The position numbers and the translations under genes were made by a program. 64,000 bases of DNA. Source: Aestuariibaculum suncheonense. GTDB lineage: Bacteria > Bacteroidota > Bacteroidia > Flavobacteriales > Flavobacteriaceae. The notes below the pieces were generated by a model, which did no database searches, was not told where the DNA came from, and saw only the letters and a program-made list of their open reading frames with translations. Each line of letters begins with the position of its first letter. The first letter of the stretch is position 1. Shown piece by piece: positions 26,287 to 37,484 of this stretch. The stretch spans positions 1,166,217 through 1,230,216 of the forward strand of contig NZ_JACVXC010000001.1 of the NCBI RefSeq assembly GCF_014596935.1, given 5' to 3'.

Positions 26287-29079
26287 ATGAAAATGTTTCG
26301 TTTTATTTCGATAGTGACTTTGTCACTTTTAATTTTTTTAAGTTGTAACATCTCTAAAGTTGATGAGATTTCATTAGCTGGAAATTGGGAAGTCAAATTA
26401 GATTCTACTAATGTTGGTAAAGAGGAGAATTGGGCAGCAACTAAATTTTCAGGTTTAAAATTAAGTTTGCCCAGGACTTTAGATGATGCAGGAATTGGTA
26501 AACCAAATACATTAAAGCCAGCCATAAATAATTATGTGATGTCTAATTTAACGAGAAAACATCAGTATATAGGAAAGGCATGGTATCAAAAAGAAATTGT
26601 TATACCAAGCGACTGGAAGGGGAAAACAATAGCCTTAAGTTTAGAACGTGTTATTTGGGAATCTTCGGTTTACCTTGATGGAGTTTATGTTGGGAGTGCC
26701 AATAGTCTTATTGGTAGTCATGACTTTCAGTTAAATAAATTAAAAGCAGGCAAACATTTGTTGACTATAGTAATTGATAATTCAAATAAGTTTCCCTTTA
26801 TAAATGTTGCAGGAACAAAATATCCCGATAAAGTAAATCAAGATATGGCGCATGCCTATACCAACCATACGCAAATAAAGTGGAATGGCATTTTAGGTAA
26901 TATGATATTAAAAGTATCAAATAAAAATGCACCAGAGAATCTTCAGGTATATCCAGATGTAGAAAGCAATAAATTAAAAATTACGTTTAACCAGTTAGAC
27001 TTTAAGGATAAAACACTTCGATGTATTATAAAATCAATAAATGGTGATATTGTTTTTAATAAGAACATAGACGATTTTAAAAGAACTAATAATCATGTTA
27101 GTTTTGAGGTGAATAAACCAGATAAATTGGAGTTTTGGGATGAGTTTAATCCGAATCTATATGATGTCTCAATAGAAACAGGTTCAGGTGCTGTTAATAC
27201 GAGGTTTGGTTTTAAAGGGTTAAGTAATAATAATGGGGATTTAACTTTGAATGGAAAACGTATTTTCCTTAGAGGTAATTTAGAGTGTGTTATTTTTCCG
27301 TTGACAGGTTATCCGCCTATGCAAAAGGAAGAGTGGGCAAGACTTATAAGGCAAGCCAAAGCTTATGGTTTAAACCATTTAAGATTTCATTCATGGTGCC
27401 CACCAAAAGCAGCTTTTGAAGCTGCGGACGAAGCAGGTTTTTATTGCCAAGTTGAATTGCCGCATTGGAGTTTAAAAGTTGGTCAAGATGAAAAAACAAC
27501 TCAGTTTTTAAAATCTGAGGCCCATAAAATAATTAACGATTACGGTAACCATCCATCTTTTCTTTTTATGGCACTGGGTAATGAACTACAGGGTGATGCT
27601 AGCTTATTAAATGGTTTGGTTGCAACATTAAAATCAAAGGATAACAGGCATATGTACGCAACAACTGCATTTTCATTCCAAAAACCGATGGGAACAAGAC
27701 CCGAGCAAGAAGATGAGTTTTTTATAGCGCAATGGACAGATAAAGGGTGGATTAGAGGTCAAGGAATTTTTAATAGTAAACCACCACACTTTAATGCCGA
27801 CTACACTTCGGGAAGTGCACATATAAAAGTACCTTTAATATCTCATGAAATAGGCCAATACTCGGTGTATCCTGATATGAGTGAAATTTCAAAATATACG
27901 GGAGTCTTAGAGCCACTTAATTTTATTGCAATAAAAGAGGATTTGGAAAAGAAAGGGCTATTAGATTTGGCACCTGATTTTACCCATAATTCAGGGAAAT
28001 TAGCTGCATTATTGTATAAAGAAGAAATTGAACGCGCTTTAAAAACACTAAGTTTTGACGGATTTCAATTATTACAACTTCAAGATTTTCCTGGCCAAGG
28101 CACGGCGCTAGTTGGGCTATTGAATGCTTTTTGGGAATCAAAAGGTGTTATTTCACCTGAAGAATTTCGTCAGTTTAACAGTGAGTTGGTGCCACTTCTT
28201 CGTTTTGAAAAGGCTGTTTATGAATCAGGAGAAAACTTTAGTGCTTCTATAGAAGTTGCAAACTTTTATAAAAAATTAGAGAACCAAACAATCTATTGGA
28301 CAATAAAGGATGATCTTGGGCCTGTTGTCTATGAGGGAGAATTAGGAGACTTGAATTTAGCTTTAGGCAACAATGTTAACTTAGGAGATCTAAAATATTT
28401 AATAGAGACAAAAACAGCTAAGCGATTAACAATTACCCTTAGTTTAAAAGGGACTAGTTATAAAAATACTTGGCATATTTGGGTATACCCTAAAAATGTT
28501 TCCACAGATTCGAAAGGTATTTTAATCACGTCTTCTTTTGCTGAAGCTGCTGTTGCATTAAACCAAGGAAAGAAAGTATTTCTTAATCCAGATTATAAAG
28601 CATTGGAAGGTATTGAAGGGCGCTTTGTACCTGTGTTTTGGAGTCCTGTGCATTTTCCAAATCAACCAGCGACAATGGGGTTAATGCTAGATAATAAACA
28701 CCCGGCATTTAATCAATTTCCAACCAGTACTCATACCGATTGGCAGTGGTGGGACTTGTGTATCAATTCTAAATCAATAATTACTGATTCGTTGAATGTA
28801 GAACCAATAGTTCGCGTAATTGACAATTTTGTAACTAATCATCATTTAGCAAGCGTGTTTGAAGCAAAGGTAGGAAATGGGAGGCTGGTTTTTTCGGCAA
28901 TAGATTTGACGTCAAATCTAAATGAAAGACCTGTTGCAAGACAATTGCGTTATAGTTTACTGGAGTATATGAATGATGATGCATTTAGTCCGGATAAAGA
29001 GATTAAAATAGAAGATTTAAATAGAATAAAGTTGAATGAAAAGAATGGTTCTTTTTCTACCACGGATATTTACAATTAA
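26287..29079 (+). CDS. GH2-superfamily glycosidase-like lipoprotein (paralogue B)
   Basis: 930 residues; lipobox FLSC near residue 20. It is homologous to the protein at 18113 along its whole length: the same jelly roll (WYQKEIVIPSDWKGK, LSLERVIWESSVYLD), FLRGNLECVIFPLTGYPP, HLRFHSWCPPKAAFEAAD, FPGQGTALVGLLNAFWES, and a C-terminal TDWQWWD segment. E433 in LGNELQGD is the acid/base candidate and E521 in SHEIGQY the nucleophile candidate. Divergence around the first catalytic Glu (NEPSG versus NELQG) and in the loop after QVE suggests the two paralogues act on different linkages or sulfation states. It lies directly after the sulfatase-HEAT gene. Confidence 0.8.
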   Translation: MKMFRFISIVTLSLLIFLSCNISKVDEISLAGNWEVKLDSTNVGKEENWAATKFSGLKLSLPRTLDDAGIGKPNTLKPAINNYVMSNLTRKHQYIGKAWYQKEIVIPSDWKGKTIALSLERVIWESSVYLDGVYVGSANSLIGSHDFQLNKLKAGKHLLTIVIDNSNKFPFINVAGTKYPDKVNQDMAHAYTNHTQIKWNGILGNMILKVSNKNAPENLQVYPDVESNKLKITFNQLDFKDKTLRCIIKSINGDIVFNKNIDDFKRTNNHVSFEVNKPDKLEFWDEFNPNLYDVSIETGSGAVNTRFGFKGLSNNNGDLTLNGKRIFLRGNLECVIFPLTGYPPMQKEEWARLIRQAKAYGLNHLRFHSWCPPKAAFEAADEAGFYCQVELPHWSLKVGQDEKTTQFLKSEAHKIINDYGNHPSFLFMALGNELQGDASLLNGLVATLKSKDNRHMYATTAFSFQKPMGTRPEQEDEFFIAQWTDKGWIRGQGIFNSKPPHFNADYTSGSAHIKVPLISHEIGQYSVYPDMSEISKYTGVLEPLNFIAIKEDLEKKGLLDLAPDFTHNSGKLAALLYKEEIERALKTLSFDGFQLLQLQDFPGQGTALVGLLNAFWESKGVISPEEFRQFNSELVPLLRFEKAVYESGENFSASIEVANFYKKLENQTIYWTIKDDLGPVVYEGELGDLNLALGNNVNLGDLKYLIETKTAKRLTITLSLKGTSYKNTWHIWVYPKNVSTDSKGILITSSFAEAAVALNQGKKVFLNPDYKALEGIEGRFVPVFWSPVHFPNQPATMGLMLDNKHPAFNQFPTSTHTDWQWWDLCINSKSIITDSLNVEPIVRVIDNFVTNHHLASVFEAKVGNGRLVFSAIDLTSNLNERPVARQLRYSLLEYMNDDAFSPDKEIKIEDLNRIKLNEKNGSFSTTDIYN

Positions 29080-29233
29080 GAAGAGATAAGATTCTAGTTA
29101 ACACCTAAGCTAATATAGAAGAATTTCGGGAGAATAGGAGATCGTTTAGCAGGTCTACTTTGAACGGAACAATAGTTTTAGGTTAATAGCACTATTAAAC
29201 AGTTTTAGTAAAGTAAAAAATTAAATTATATAA

Positions 29234-32452
<3,219 letters not shown>

Positions 32453-32455
32453 AAA

Positions 32456-33622
32456 GTGAAGTATATGGAAAGTATTATTGGTAGTAAAATTAAAAAGATG
32501 TTACCATTATTAATGACTCTCTTGAGTATGTGTCTGTTATTTGCTCAAAAAAAGTATTCAGGATTTGATCCAGGAGCAATATGGGAAGATACAGAAGGTT
32601 TACACATTAATGCTCACGGTGGAGGAATGACCATTGTAGGAGATACTTACTATTGGTTTGGAGAGCACAAAGTTAAAGGAGGGCGAGGTAATCAATCTTG
32701 GGTTGGTGTCCGAGTGTATTCATCTAAAGATTTGTACAATTGGAAAAATGAAGGAGTTGCTTTAACTGTTAAAAAAGATCCAGCTTCTTTGCTTATAGAA
32801 GGAAGTGTTATTGAACGTCCCAAAGTTATTTACAATGAAAAAAACAAGAATTATGTGATGTGGTTTCACCATGAACTTAAAGGACAAGGTTACGATGCAG
32901 CACTAGTTGGCGTGGCAGTTTCAGATTCTGTAACTGGGCCATATGAATACCTTAAGAGTTTTAGAATGCACCCTAAAGTTTGGCCACTTAACTTTTCTGA
33001 AGAACAAAAGAAGCATGCCATAGAAAAATCAAAAGAAAAATTAAAATGGGGAGAAGGTTCTGTACACGGTGTTTATTTTTTAAGAGATTTTGAAATAGGG
33101 CAGATGTCTAGAGATATGACTTTGTTTAAAGACGATGATGGAACAGCTTATCATATAACAGCATCAGAAGAGAACGGCACTTTAATTATATCCAAATTAA
33201 CAGATGATTATCTATCCTTATCAAATGAGTATGTGCGTATATTTCCAGGTGGAAATAATGAAGCGCCTGCAATATTTAAGCAAAATGGTAAGTATTATAT
33301 GATTACCTCCGGCCTTACAGGGTGGAAACCAAATCCGGCAAGGTCGGCTGTGGCAAGTAATATGTTTGGTCCATGGAAATCACTTGGTAACCCAGTAAGA
33401 GGTACTGAGGAGGAAAAAGCAACGACTTTTAAAAGTCAAAGCACCTACATTTTTCCAGTTGTAGGAAGGAAAAATGCCTTTGTTTTTATGGCAGATAGAT
33501 GGACGCCACAAAATGCAATAGACGGCAGGTATATTTGGTTGCCAATTGAATTTGAGGGCGATAATCCAATTATAAAATGGTATTCTAATTGGAATTTAAG
33601 TTTTTTTGATTCTAAAAAATAA
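32456..33622 (+). CDS. GH43 family enzyme, exo-beta-1,3-galactanase-like (GH43_24 type)
   Basis: 388 residues with a Sec signal (about 1-31, ending LLFAQ). A five-bladed propeller is indicated by repeating strands with INAHGGGMTIVGDTYYWFGE at the front, WVGVRVYSSKDLYNWKNEG, VIERPKVIYNEKNKNYVMW, SRDMTLFKDDDGTAYHI and NNEAPAIFKQNGKYYM (candidate acid Glu). The AHGGG...YYW.GE and SRDM.LFKDDDGTAY signatures are what I associate with GH43 subfamily 24, exo-beta-1,3-galactanases, which are known to lack the standard GH43 catalytic Asp base. Expected action: stepwise removal of galactose (by-passing 6-linked branches) from beta-1,3-galactan backbones. An alternative GH43 specificity such as arabinofuranosidase cannot be excluded without alignment. 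Confidence 0.75.
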   Translation: MKYMESIIGSKIKKMLPLLMTLLSMCLLFAQKKYSGFDPGAIWEDTEGLHINAHGGGMTIVGDTYYWFGEHKVKGGRGNQSWVGVRVYSSKDLYNWKNEGVALTVKKDPASLLIEGSVIERPKVIYNEKNKNYVMWFHHELKGQGYDAALVGVAVSDSVTGPYEYLKSFRMHPKVWPLNFSEEQKKHAIEKSKEKLKWGEGSVHGVYFLRDFEIGQMSRDMTLFKDDDGTAYHITASEENGTLIISKLTDDYLSLSNEYVRIFPGGNNEAPAIFKQNGKYYMITSGLTGWKPNPARSAVASNMFGPWKSLGNPVRGTEEEKATTFKSQSTYIFPVVGRKNAFVFMADRWTPQNAIDGRYIWLPIEFEGDNPIIKWYSNWNLSFFDSKK

Positions 33623-33647
33623 GAAAAAAGTAGAAAAGATAAATAAA

Positions 33648-35075
33648 ATGAAAAAGAGCAAAATTTTTGTGAGCCTCGCGCTAATAATACTTGTGTTTTT
33701 AAGCTGTAAGTCGAATAACACCAATTCAGCAAAAGAAGACCTAGAGAGAATTAAACAGCCGAATGTAATAGTTATTTTGGTGGACGATGCAGGTTATGTA
33801 GACTTTGGTTTTATGGGAAGTGAAGATTTACAAACACCTAATATAGATGCATTGGCAAACAGTGGTGTAAAATTTACGGACGCGCACGTAAGTGCAACAG
33901 TTTGCGCACCGTCAAGAGCAGGCTTAATTACAGGTAAATATCAGCAACGATTTGGTTTTGAAGCGAATGGCACAGGAGGTGTTGGTTTAAGTGATGATGT
34001 GGTAACTATGGCAGACGTTTTTAAGGCTAATGGATATAACACCTACGCTTTAGGGAAATGGCATTTAGGAGAAGATATTTCAGACCATCCAAACCAAAGA
34101 GGTTTTGATGAATTTTATGGTTTTATAGCAGGAAGTAGATCATATTTTCCACTAAAAAATCCATCAAAGGAAAAAATGCTTCAACATAATGGAAATCGAG
34201 TTGATTTTGAAGGTTATATGACAGATGTATTGGGAAATCAGTCTGTAAAGTATATTGAAGATTCTAAGAACAAGCCTTTCTTTATGTATTTAGCATATAA
34301 TGCAGTGCATACGCCTATGGAGGCCAAAGAGGAAGACTTAGCGAAGTTTAAGAACCATCCGCGTAAAGAATTAGCCGCTATGACGTGGTCATTAGATGAG
34401 AATGTTGGCAAACTTTTGAAAAAGTTAGATGAACTTGGAGAGCGCGATAATACATTAATCTATTTTTTAAGTGATAATGGAGGAGCACATAACAATCAAT
34501 CTAAAGAGGGGCCTCTTAAAGGTTGGAAGGGTAATAAGTTTGAGGGAGGTCATCGAGTTCCATTTGTTGTAAGTTGGCCAGCAGGTTTTAAGGGCGGTAA
34601 AAGTTTTGATGGACTTTCGTCATCTTTGGATATTTTTCAAACGTCATTGGCTGCTGCCAATATAGAGAAACCAGACAATCTTAGATTAGATGGCGCAAAC
34701 TTATTGCCTTATTTAAAAGGAGATATAAGTGGCAATCCACATGAACAACTTTTTTGGAAGAAATTAGATAAATCAGCAGCTAGAATTGGCAATTATAAAA
34801 TAATTAATTTAGAGGGTTATGGTTCGGTTATGTACGATTTAAGTAAAGATTTAGGAGAAACTACTAATTTAGCTATTAAAGACCCAAAAACATTTAACAA
34901 AATAACTTCCGCATACGATGAATGGCAAAATGAAATGATGAAACCGCTGTGGAACGAAGGAGATGCTTGGGAAGGAGTGTGTTATTATATACATAAACAA
35001 TTGATGCAGAATAAAGATGCAGAATATAAAGATATATGGGATCCAGCATATAAGGAAGCTATTAAAAAGAATTAA
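33648..35075 (+). CDS. Family S1 sulfatase, lipoprotein (third)
   Basis: A longer frame opens at 33606 inside the GH43 gene, but the ATG at 33648 gives a lipoprotein signal (MKKSKIFVSLALIILVFLSC) and is preferred. About 475 residues. NVIVILVDDAGYVDFGFMG supplies the first metal ligands, C86-A-P-S-R90 is the formylglycine motif followed by TGKYQQRFGFE, GKWHLGE and FLSDNGGAHNN complete the active site. This looks like the arylsulfatase / GalNAc-6-sulfatase-like branch of S1, different from the other two sulfatases in the PUL, so three distinct sulfate positions are probably served. It is the last gene of PUL 1, followed by a strong terminator. Confidence 0.93.
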   Translation: MKKSKIFVSLALIILVFLSCKSNNTNSAKEDLERIKQPNVIVILVDDAGYVDFGFMGSEDLQTPNIDALANSGVKFTDAHVSATVCAPSRAGLITGKYQQRFGFEANGTGGVGLSDDVVTMADVFKANGYNTYALGKWHLGEDISDHPNQRGFDEFYGFIAGSRSYFPLKNPSKEKMLQHNGNRVDFEGYMTDVLGNQSVKYIEDSKNKPFFMYLAYNAVHTPMEAKEEDLAKFKNHPRKELAAMTWSLDENVGKLLKKLDELGERDNTLIYFLSDNGGAHNNQSKEGPLKGWKGNKFEGGHRVPFVVSWPAGFKGGKSFDGLSSSLDIFQTSLAAANIEKPDNLRLDGANLLPYLKGDISGNPHEQLFWKKLDKSAARIGNYKIINLEGYGSVMYDLSKDLGETTNLAIKDPKTFNKITSAYDEWQNEMMKPLWNEGDAWEGVCYYIHKQLMQNKDAEYKDIWDPAYKEAIKKN

Positions 35076-35111
35076 AGGTGCTGTCCTGAAAAGTATGTAA
35101 GTAATAAAACG

Positions 35112-35147
35112 AGGGTTTAACTTTTTTAAAGTTGAACCCTTTTTTAT
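35112..35147 (+). terminator. Terminator closing PUL 1
   Basis: AGGGTTTAACTTT (35112-35124) pairs with AAAGTTGAACCCT (35128-35140) with a single G-U wobble and a 3-base loop, followed by TTTTTATATTT. It begins 37 bases after the sulfatase stop. Confidence 0.85.
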
Positions 35148-35498
35148 ATTTATTTTAAAATAATTTCCAAGTTTTTAATAGATATTGATCAGTTTTTGCA
35201 AGTCCAGAATAAATCAATATACAATTCTAATCTATACCGAAATGTTTATGTGCTATAAATAACCACATTTTCTGCAGGATACGCACAGAATAGGTCTGTA
35301 ATGTTGTCCTATTAGGTGTCCTGTAAATTATAATGTTATTTTTTTCTTACTATGTTCATTTGAAATTAATAATTATGGGATAAAATATTATTCTTACTTT
35401 TGGTAAAGATTTGAGGGCTAAATGTTTAAGTGGTTCGTGATTCGGTTAGTTTAATTTGCAATCATTTGTAAACCCTTATAAATACTAAGAAACTTACG

Positions 35499-35523
35499 TT
35501 AGGTTTGAATCCTGGCGTGGTCA
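35499..35523 (+). pseudogene. tRNA 3'-end-like fragment (possible attachment-site relic)
   Basis: TTAGG-TTTGAAT-CCTGG reads as a T-arm (5-bp stem with two wobble pairs, 7-base loop close to the TTCGAAT consensus), followed by a 7-base acceptor strand CGTGGTC and a discriminator A. No matching 5' acceptor strand (GACCACG), D-arm or anticodon arm is found in the preceding 80 bases, so this is not a working tRNA. A terminator-like hairpin follows, as after real tRNA genes. The parent tRNA was not identified; chance similarity remains possible. Confidence 0.35.
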
Positions 35524-35530
35524 ATGAAGT

Positions 35531-35570
35531 AAAATGCAACTCGTTAAATTATAACTGGTTGCATTTTTTG
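35531..35570 (+). terminator. Hairpin with T-run after the tRNA-like fragment
   Basis: AAAATGCAAC (35531-35540) and GTTGCATTTT (35558-35567) are exact reverse complements with a 17-base loop and continue into TT. No gene ends just upstream, which supports the idea that a tRNA-type transcription unit once lay here. Confidence 0.55.
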
Positions 35571-35890
35571 TTTCTATTTAGTTTAGATTAATAAAATCAT
35601 TCTGTTTTACCTAACTGCAAAAAAAACGAAATGGAGCATTGGGCTTCCTATATTAGCCTGGACTTCCCGGATTAGATTGAATTATTATATGTACTGTTTA
35701 TGGTTCTCGGTTTCGTTTCTATCCACGCATCAAGAGTTTTCATAATTAATAAAAATATATCCGGAAATATTTTCGTTGACAAGCTATGGACTATTAGCTT
35801 AGTTCAATCTTTTCAGAGGACTACTAGTTACTTATCTCTTTTGATATCATTTTTTTGTGTTAAATTTCTTTTAAGATAAATAACAGCAAT

Positions 35891-35910
35891 TACAGGATAC
35901 TACAGGATAG
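35891..35910 (+). promoter_or_regulatory. Tandem 10-bp repeat, candidate operator before the DUF4998/DUF5013 gene
   Basis: TACAGGATAC is followed immediately by TACAGGATAG, a tandem repeat with one helical turn period, about 70 bases before the preferred start codon at 35982. The same CAGGAYA core, again as a 10-bp tandem, occurs at 37251-37270 before the next transcription unit. Confidence 0.5.
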
Positions 35911-35981
35911 TAGTTTTAATTGTAAATAATACATTTATGCATCACAATAACAACTATAACCAAATAACTAAACTAATAATA

Positions 35982-37154
35982 ATGAAATTAAAGCTAAATT
36001 ATGCAGTAACACTGCTCTTTTTATCCCTTATTCTGGGGGTTTTGTCTTGTGGTTCGGAAGAATATCCCGATATTAATAATTATGATGATTCGATAGGTGT
36101 GTTAGAGTCTTTTGTTGTTAGACCTGGATTAAATATGGTTTTAATCGAAGGTGTAATCGATAACCCTAGTATATCTGAAGTTGTGATTTATTGGAATGAT
36201 CAGTCAGAGTCTGTTGCTGTGCCTGTTGTTGATGGGGCTATTTCTGTGCAAATAGATAACTTAGAGGAGAAACTTTATGTTTTTGAAGCAAAAGCTAAAG
36301 ATGCTCAAGGAAAGAGTTCTGATTTTATCACGGCAGGAACCAAAGTTTATGGAGCTAGCTATGTTGAAAGTCTTGAAAATCGAATGATTTCAATAAGCGA
36401 TTTAGTAGATAGCTATTTAAGTCTGACCTTTGGGAACGCTGATTTATCCACAGGAATTTTAGGGACCGAATTAGTTTATCAAAACACTGAAGGTGAAAAT
36501 GTTGAATTAACAATAGATTCTAAAAAAAATCAAATAAATATTTCTGATTTTATGAGTGGATCTACTTTAAAGCATCGTTCCTATTATTTATTTTCTCCTT
36601 TAAGTCTTGATACATTATATACAGATTATGTAAAACACAAACCTTTCGTTTTACCTGAACTAGGCAATGCAGCTGTTCCGTTTATAGCAGAAGAAGTAAG
36701 TGGACGCTGGGGAACGTTAGCTGCTCCATGGATTACTAACGAAGCGGCTAAAAATCATGGAGGTCTTGGTGGCTGGGACGAGTGGAATGGTAATATTTTC
36801 AATTTAGAATCTGGTTGGGGGTCTCCTTATATTGTTGATGGGAAAATATATCAGGTAATAGCTGCAGAACCGGCTAATTACAGGTTAACAATAGAGGTAC
36901 TTAGTACTAATCATGATTCAAATCCTGATGGCGCATATTTTGTTATAACCAAAGGAAATGTGGGCATACCTAATGTGGTTGATGTAGAATCAGCATCTGA
37001 GGTAATAGGCTATCAAAGAATAGGTGCTGCAGGAACTTATACTGTTGATTTTGTTTTAGATGAAAGTTCTGAAATCTGTATCGGAGAAGTGGCTACACAA
37101 AACGGAAATTTCTTTTGTAATATTATCTCATGGTCTTTAGGGTTGTCTGATTAG
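35982..37154 (+). CDS. DUF4998/DUF5013-like surface lipoprotein
   Basis: An in-frame ATG at 35937 exists, but the ATG at 35982 gives a standard lipoprotein signal (MKLKLNYAVTLLFLSL, lipobox VLSC), so it is preferred. About 390 residues. The N-terminal part (about 30-110) looks like DUF4998, an Ig-like domain (GLNMVLIEGVIDNPSISEVV, then IYWNDQSESVAVPV). The C-terminal part (about 215-390) looks like DUF5013, a beta-sandwich (GRWGTLAAPWITN, GGLGGWDEWNGNIFNLESGWG). Such proteins accompany SusCD systems and probably bind glycan on the surface. It sits at the head of PUL 2 behind a tandem CAGGAYA repeat. Function is inferred from context only. Confidence 0.72.
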   Translation: MKLKLNYAVTLLFLSLILGVLSCGSEEYPDINNYDDSIGVLESFVVRPGLNMVLIEGVIDNPSISEVVIYWNDQSESVAVPVVDGAISVQIDNLEEKLYVFEAKAKDAQGKSSDFITAGTKVYGASYVESLENRMISISDLVDSYLSLTFGNADLSTGILGTELVYQNTEGENVELTIDSKKNQINISDFMSGSTLKHRSYYLFSPLSLDTLYTDYVKHKPFVLPELGNAAVPFIAEEVSGRWGTLAAPWITNEAAKNHGGLGGWDEWNGNIFNLESGWGSPYIVDGKIYQVIAAEPANYRLTIEVLSTNHDSNPDGAYFVITKGNVGIPNVVDVESASEVIGYQRIGAAGTYTVDFVLDESSEICIGEVATQNGNFFCNIISWSLGLSD

Positions 37155-37484
37155 GAATCCTATTCAAGTGAGTATGTTTGTTAGAGAATAATTATAAATA
37201 CGATTTTTTATATCAAGTTATAAATAATTCGCCTACAAAATCAGCTGTTAAGCAGGACAGTGCAGGATAGAATAACAAAATTTTAACATTTAATTTGGGT
37301 AATAAATGTAGCTATTACATTTAAACAGTATGGGATTGTGCAATCGATAGTCCTGAAAAACCAACGACTAACTAAATTATTAACCAAAAAACTAATTATC
37401 TATTTTCTAGAAGACATCTCTTTACCCTAAAATTTGGTTTACTGACCGCTTTTTATTTTAACAACCTAAATAAGTACAACTATA
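37155..37484. other. Intergenic region before the FAS1-SusC-SusD operon
   Basis: 330 bases without a gene. It holds the tandem repeat at 37251-37270 and one further inverted CAGGA core at about 37350-37355 (TCCTGA on the plus strand). No clear hairpin terminator follows the preceding gene. Confidence 0.55.
37251..37270 (+). promoter_or_regulatory. Tandem 10-bp repeat, candidate operator before the FAS1-SusCD operon
   Basis: AGCAGGACAG and TGCAGGATAG stand head to tail, matching the 10-bp tandem at 35891 in period and CAGGAYA core. It lies about 215 bases before the FAS1 gene. Confidence 0.5.

Larger units (their letters stand above)
35076..35936. other. Non-coding boundary between PUL 1 and PUL 2
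   Basis: About 860 bases with no coding ORF. It contains the PUL 1 terminator, several CAGGAYA-like motifs on both strands (35081-35090, 35273-35294, 35304-35326, 35891-35910), a degenerate tRNA 3' end (35499-35523) and a hairpin with T-run (35531-35567). It is the most structured gap in the window. Confidence 0.6.

Noticed and set aside
35447-35523. Intact tRNA gene
   Set aside because: Only the T-arm and 3' acceptor strand are recognisable; there is no complementary 5' acceptor, D-arm or anticodon stem.
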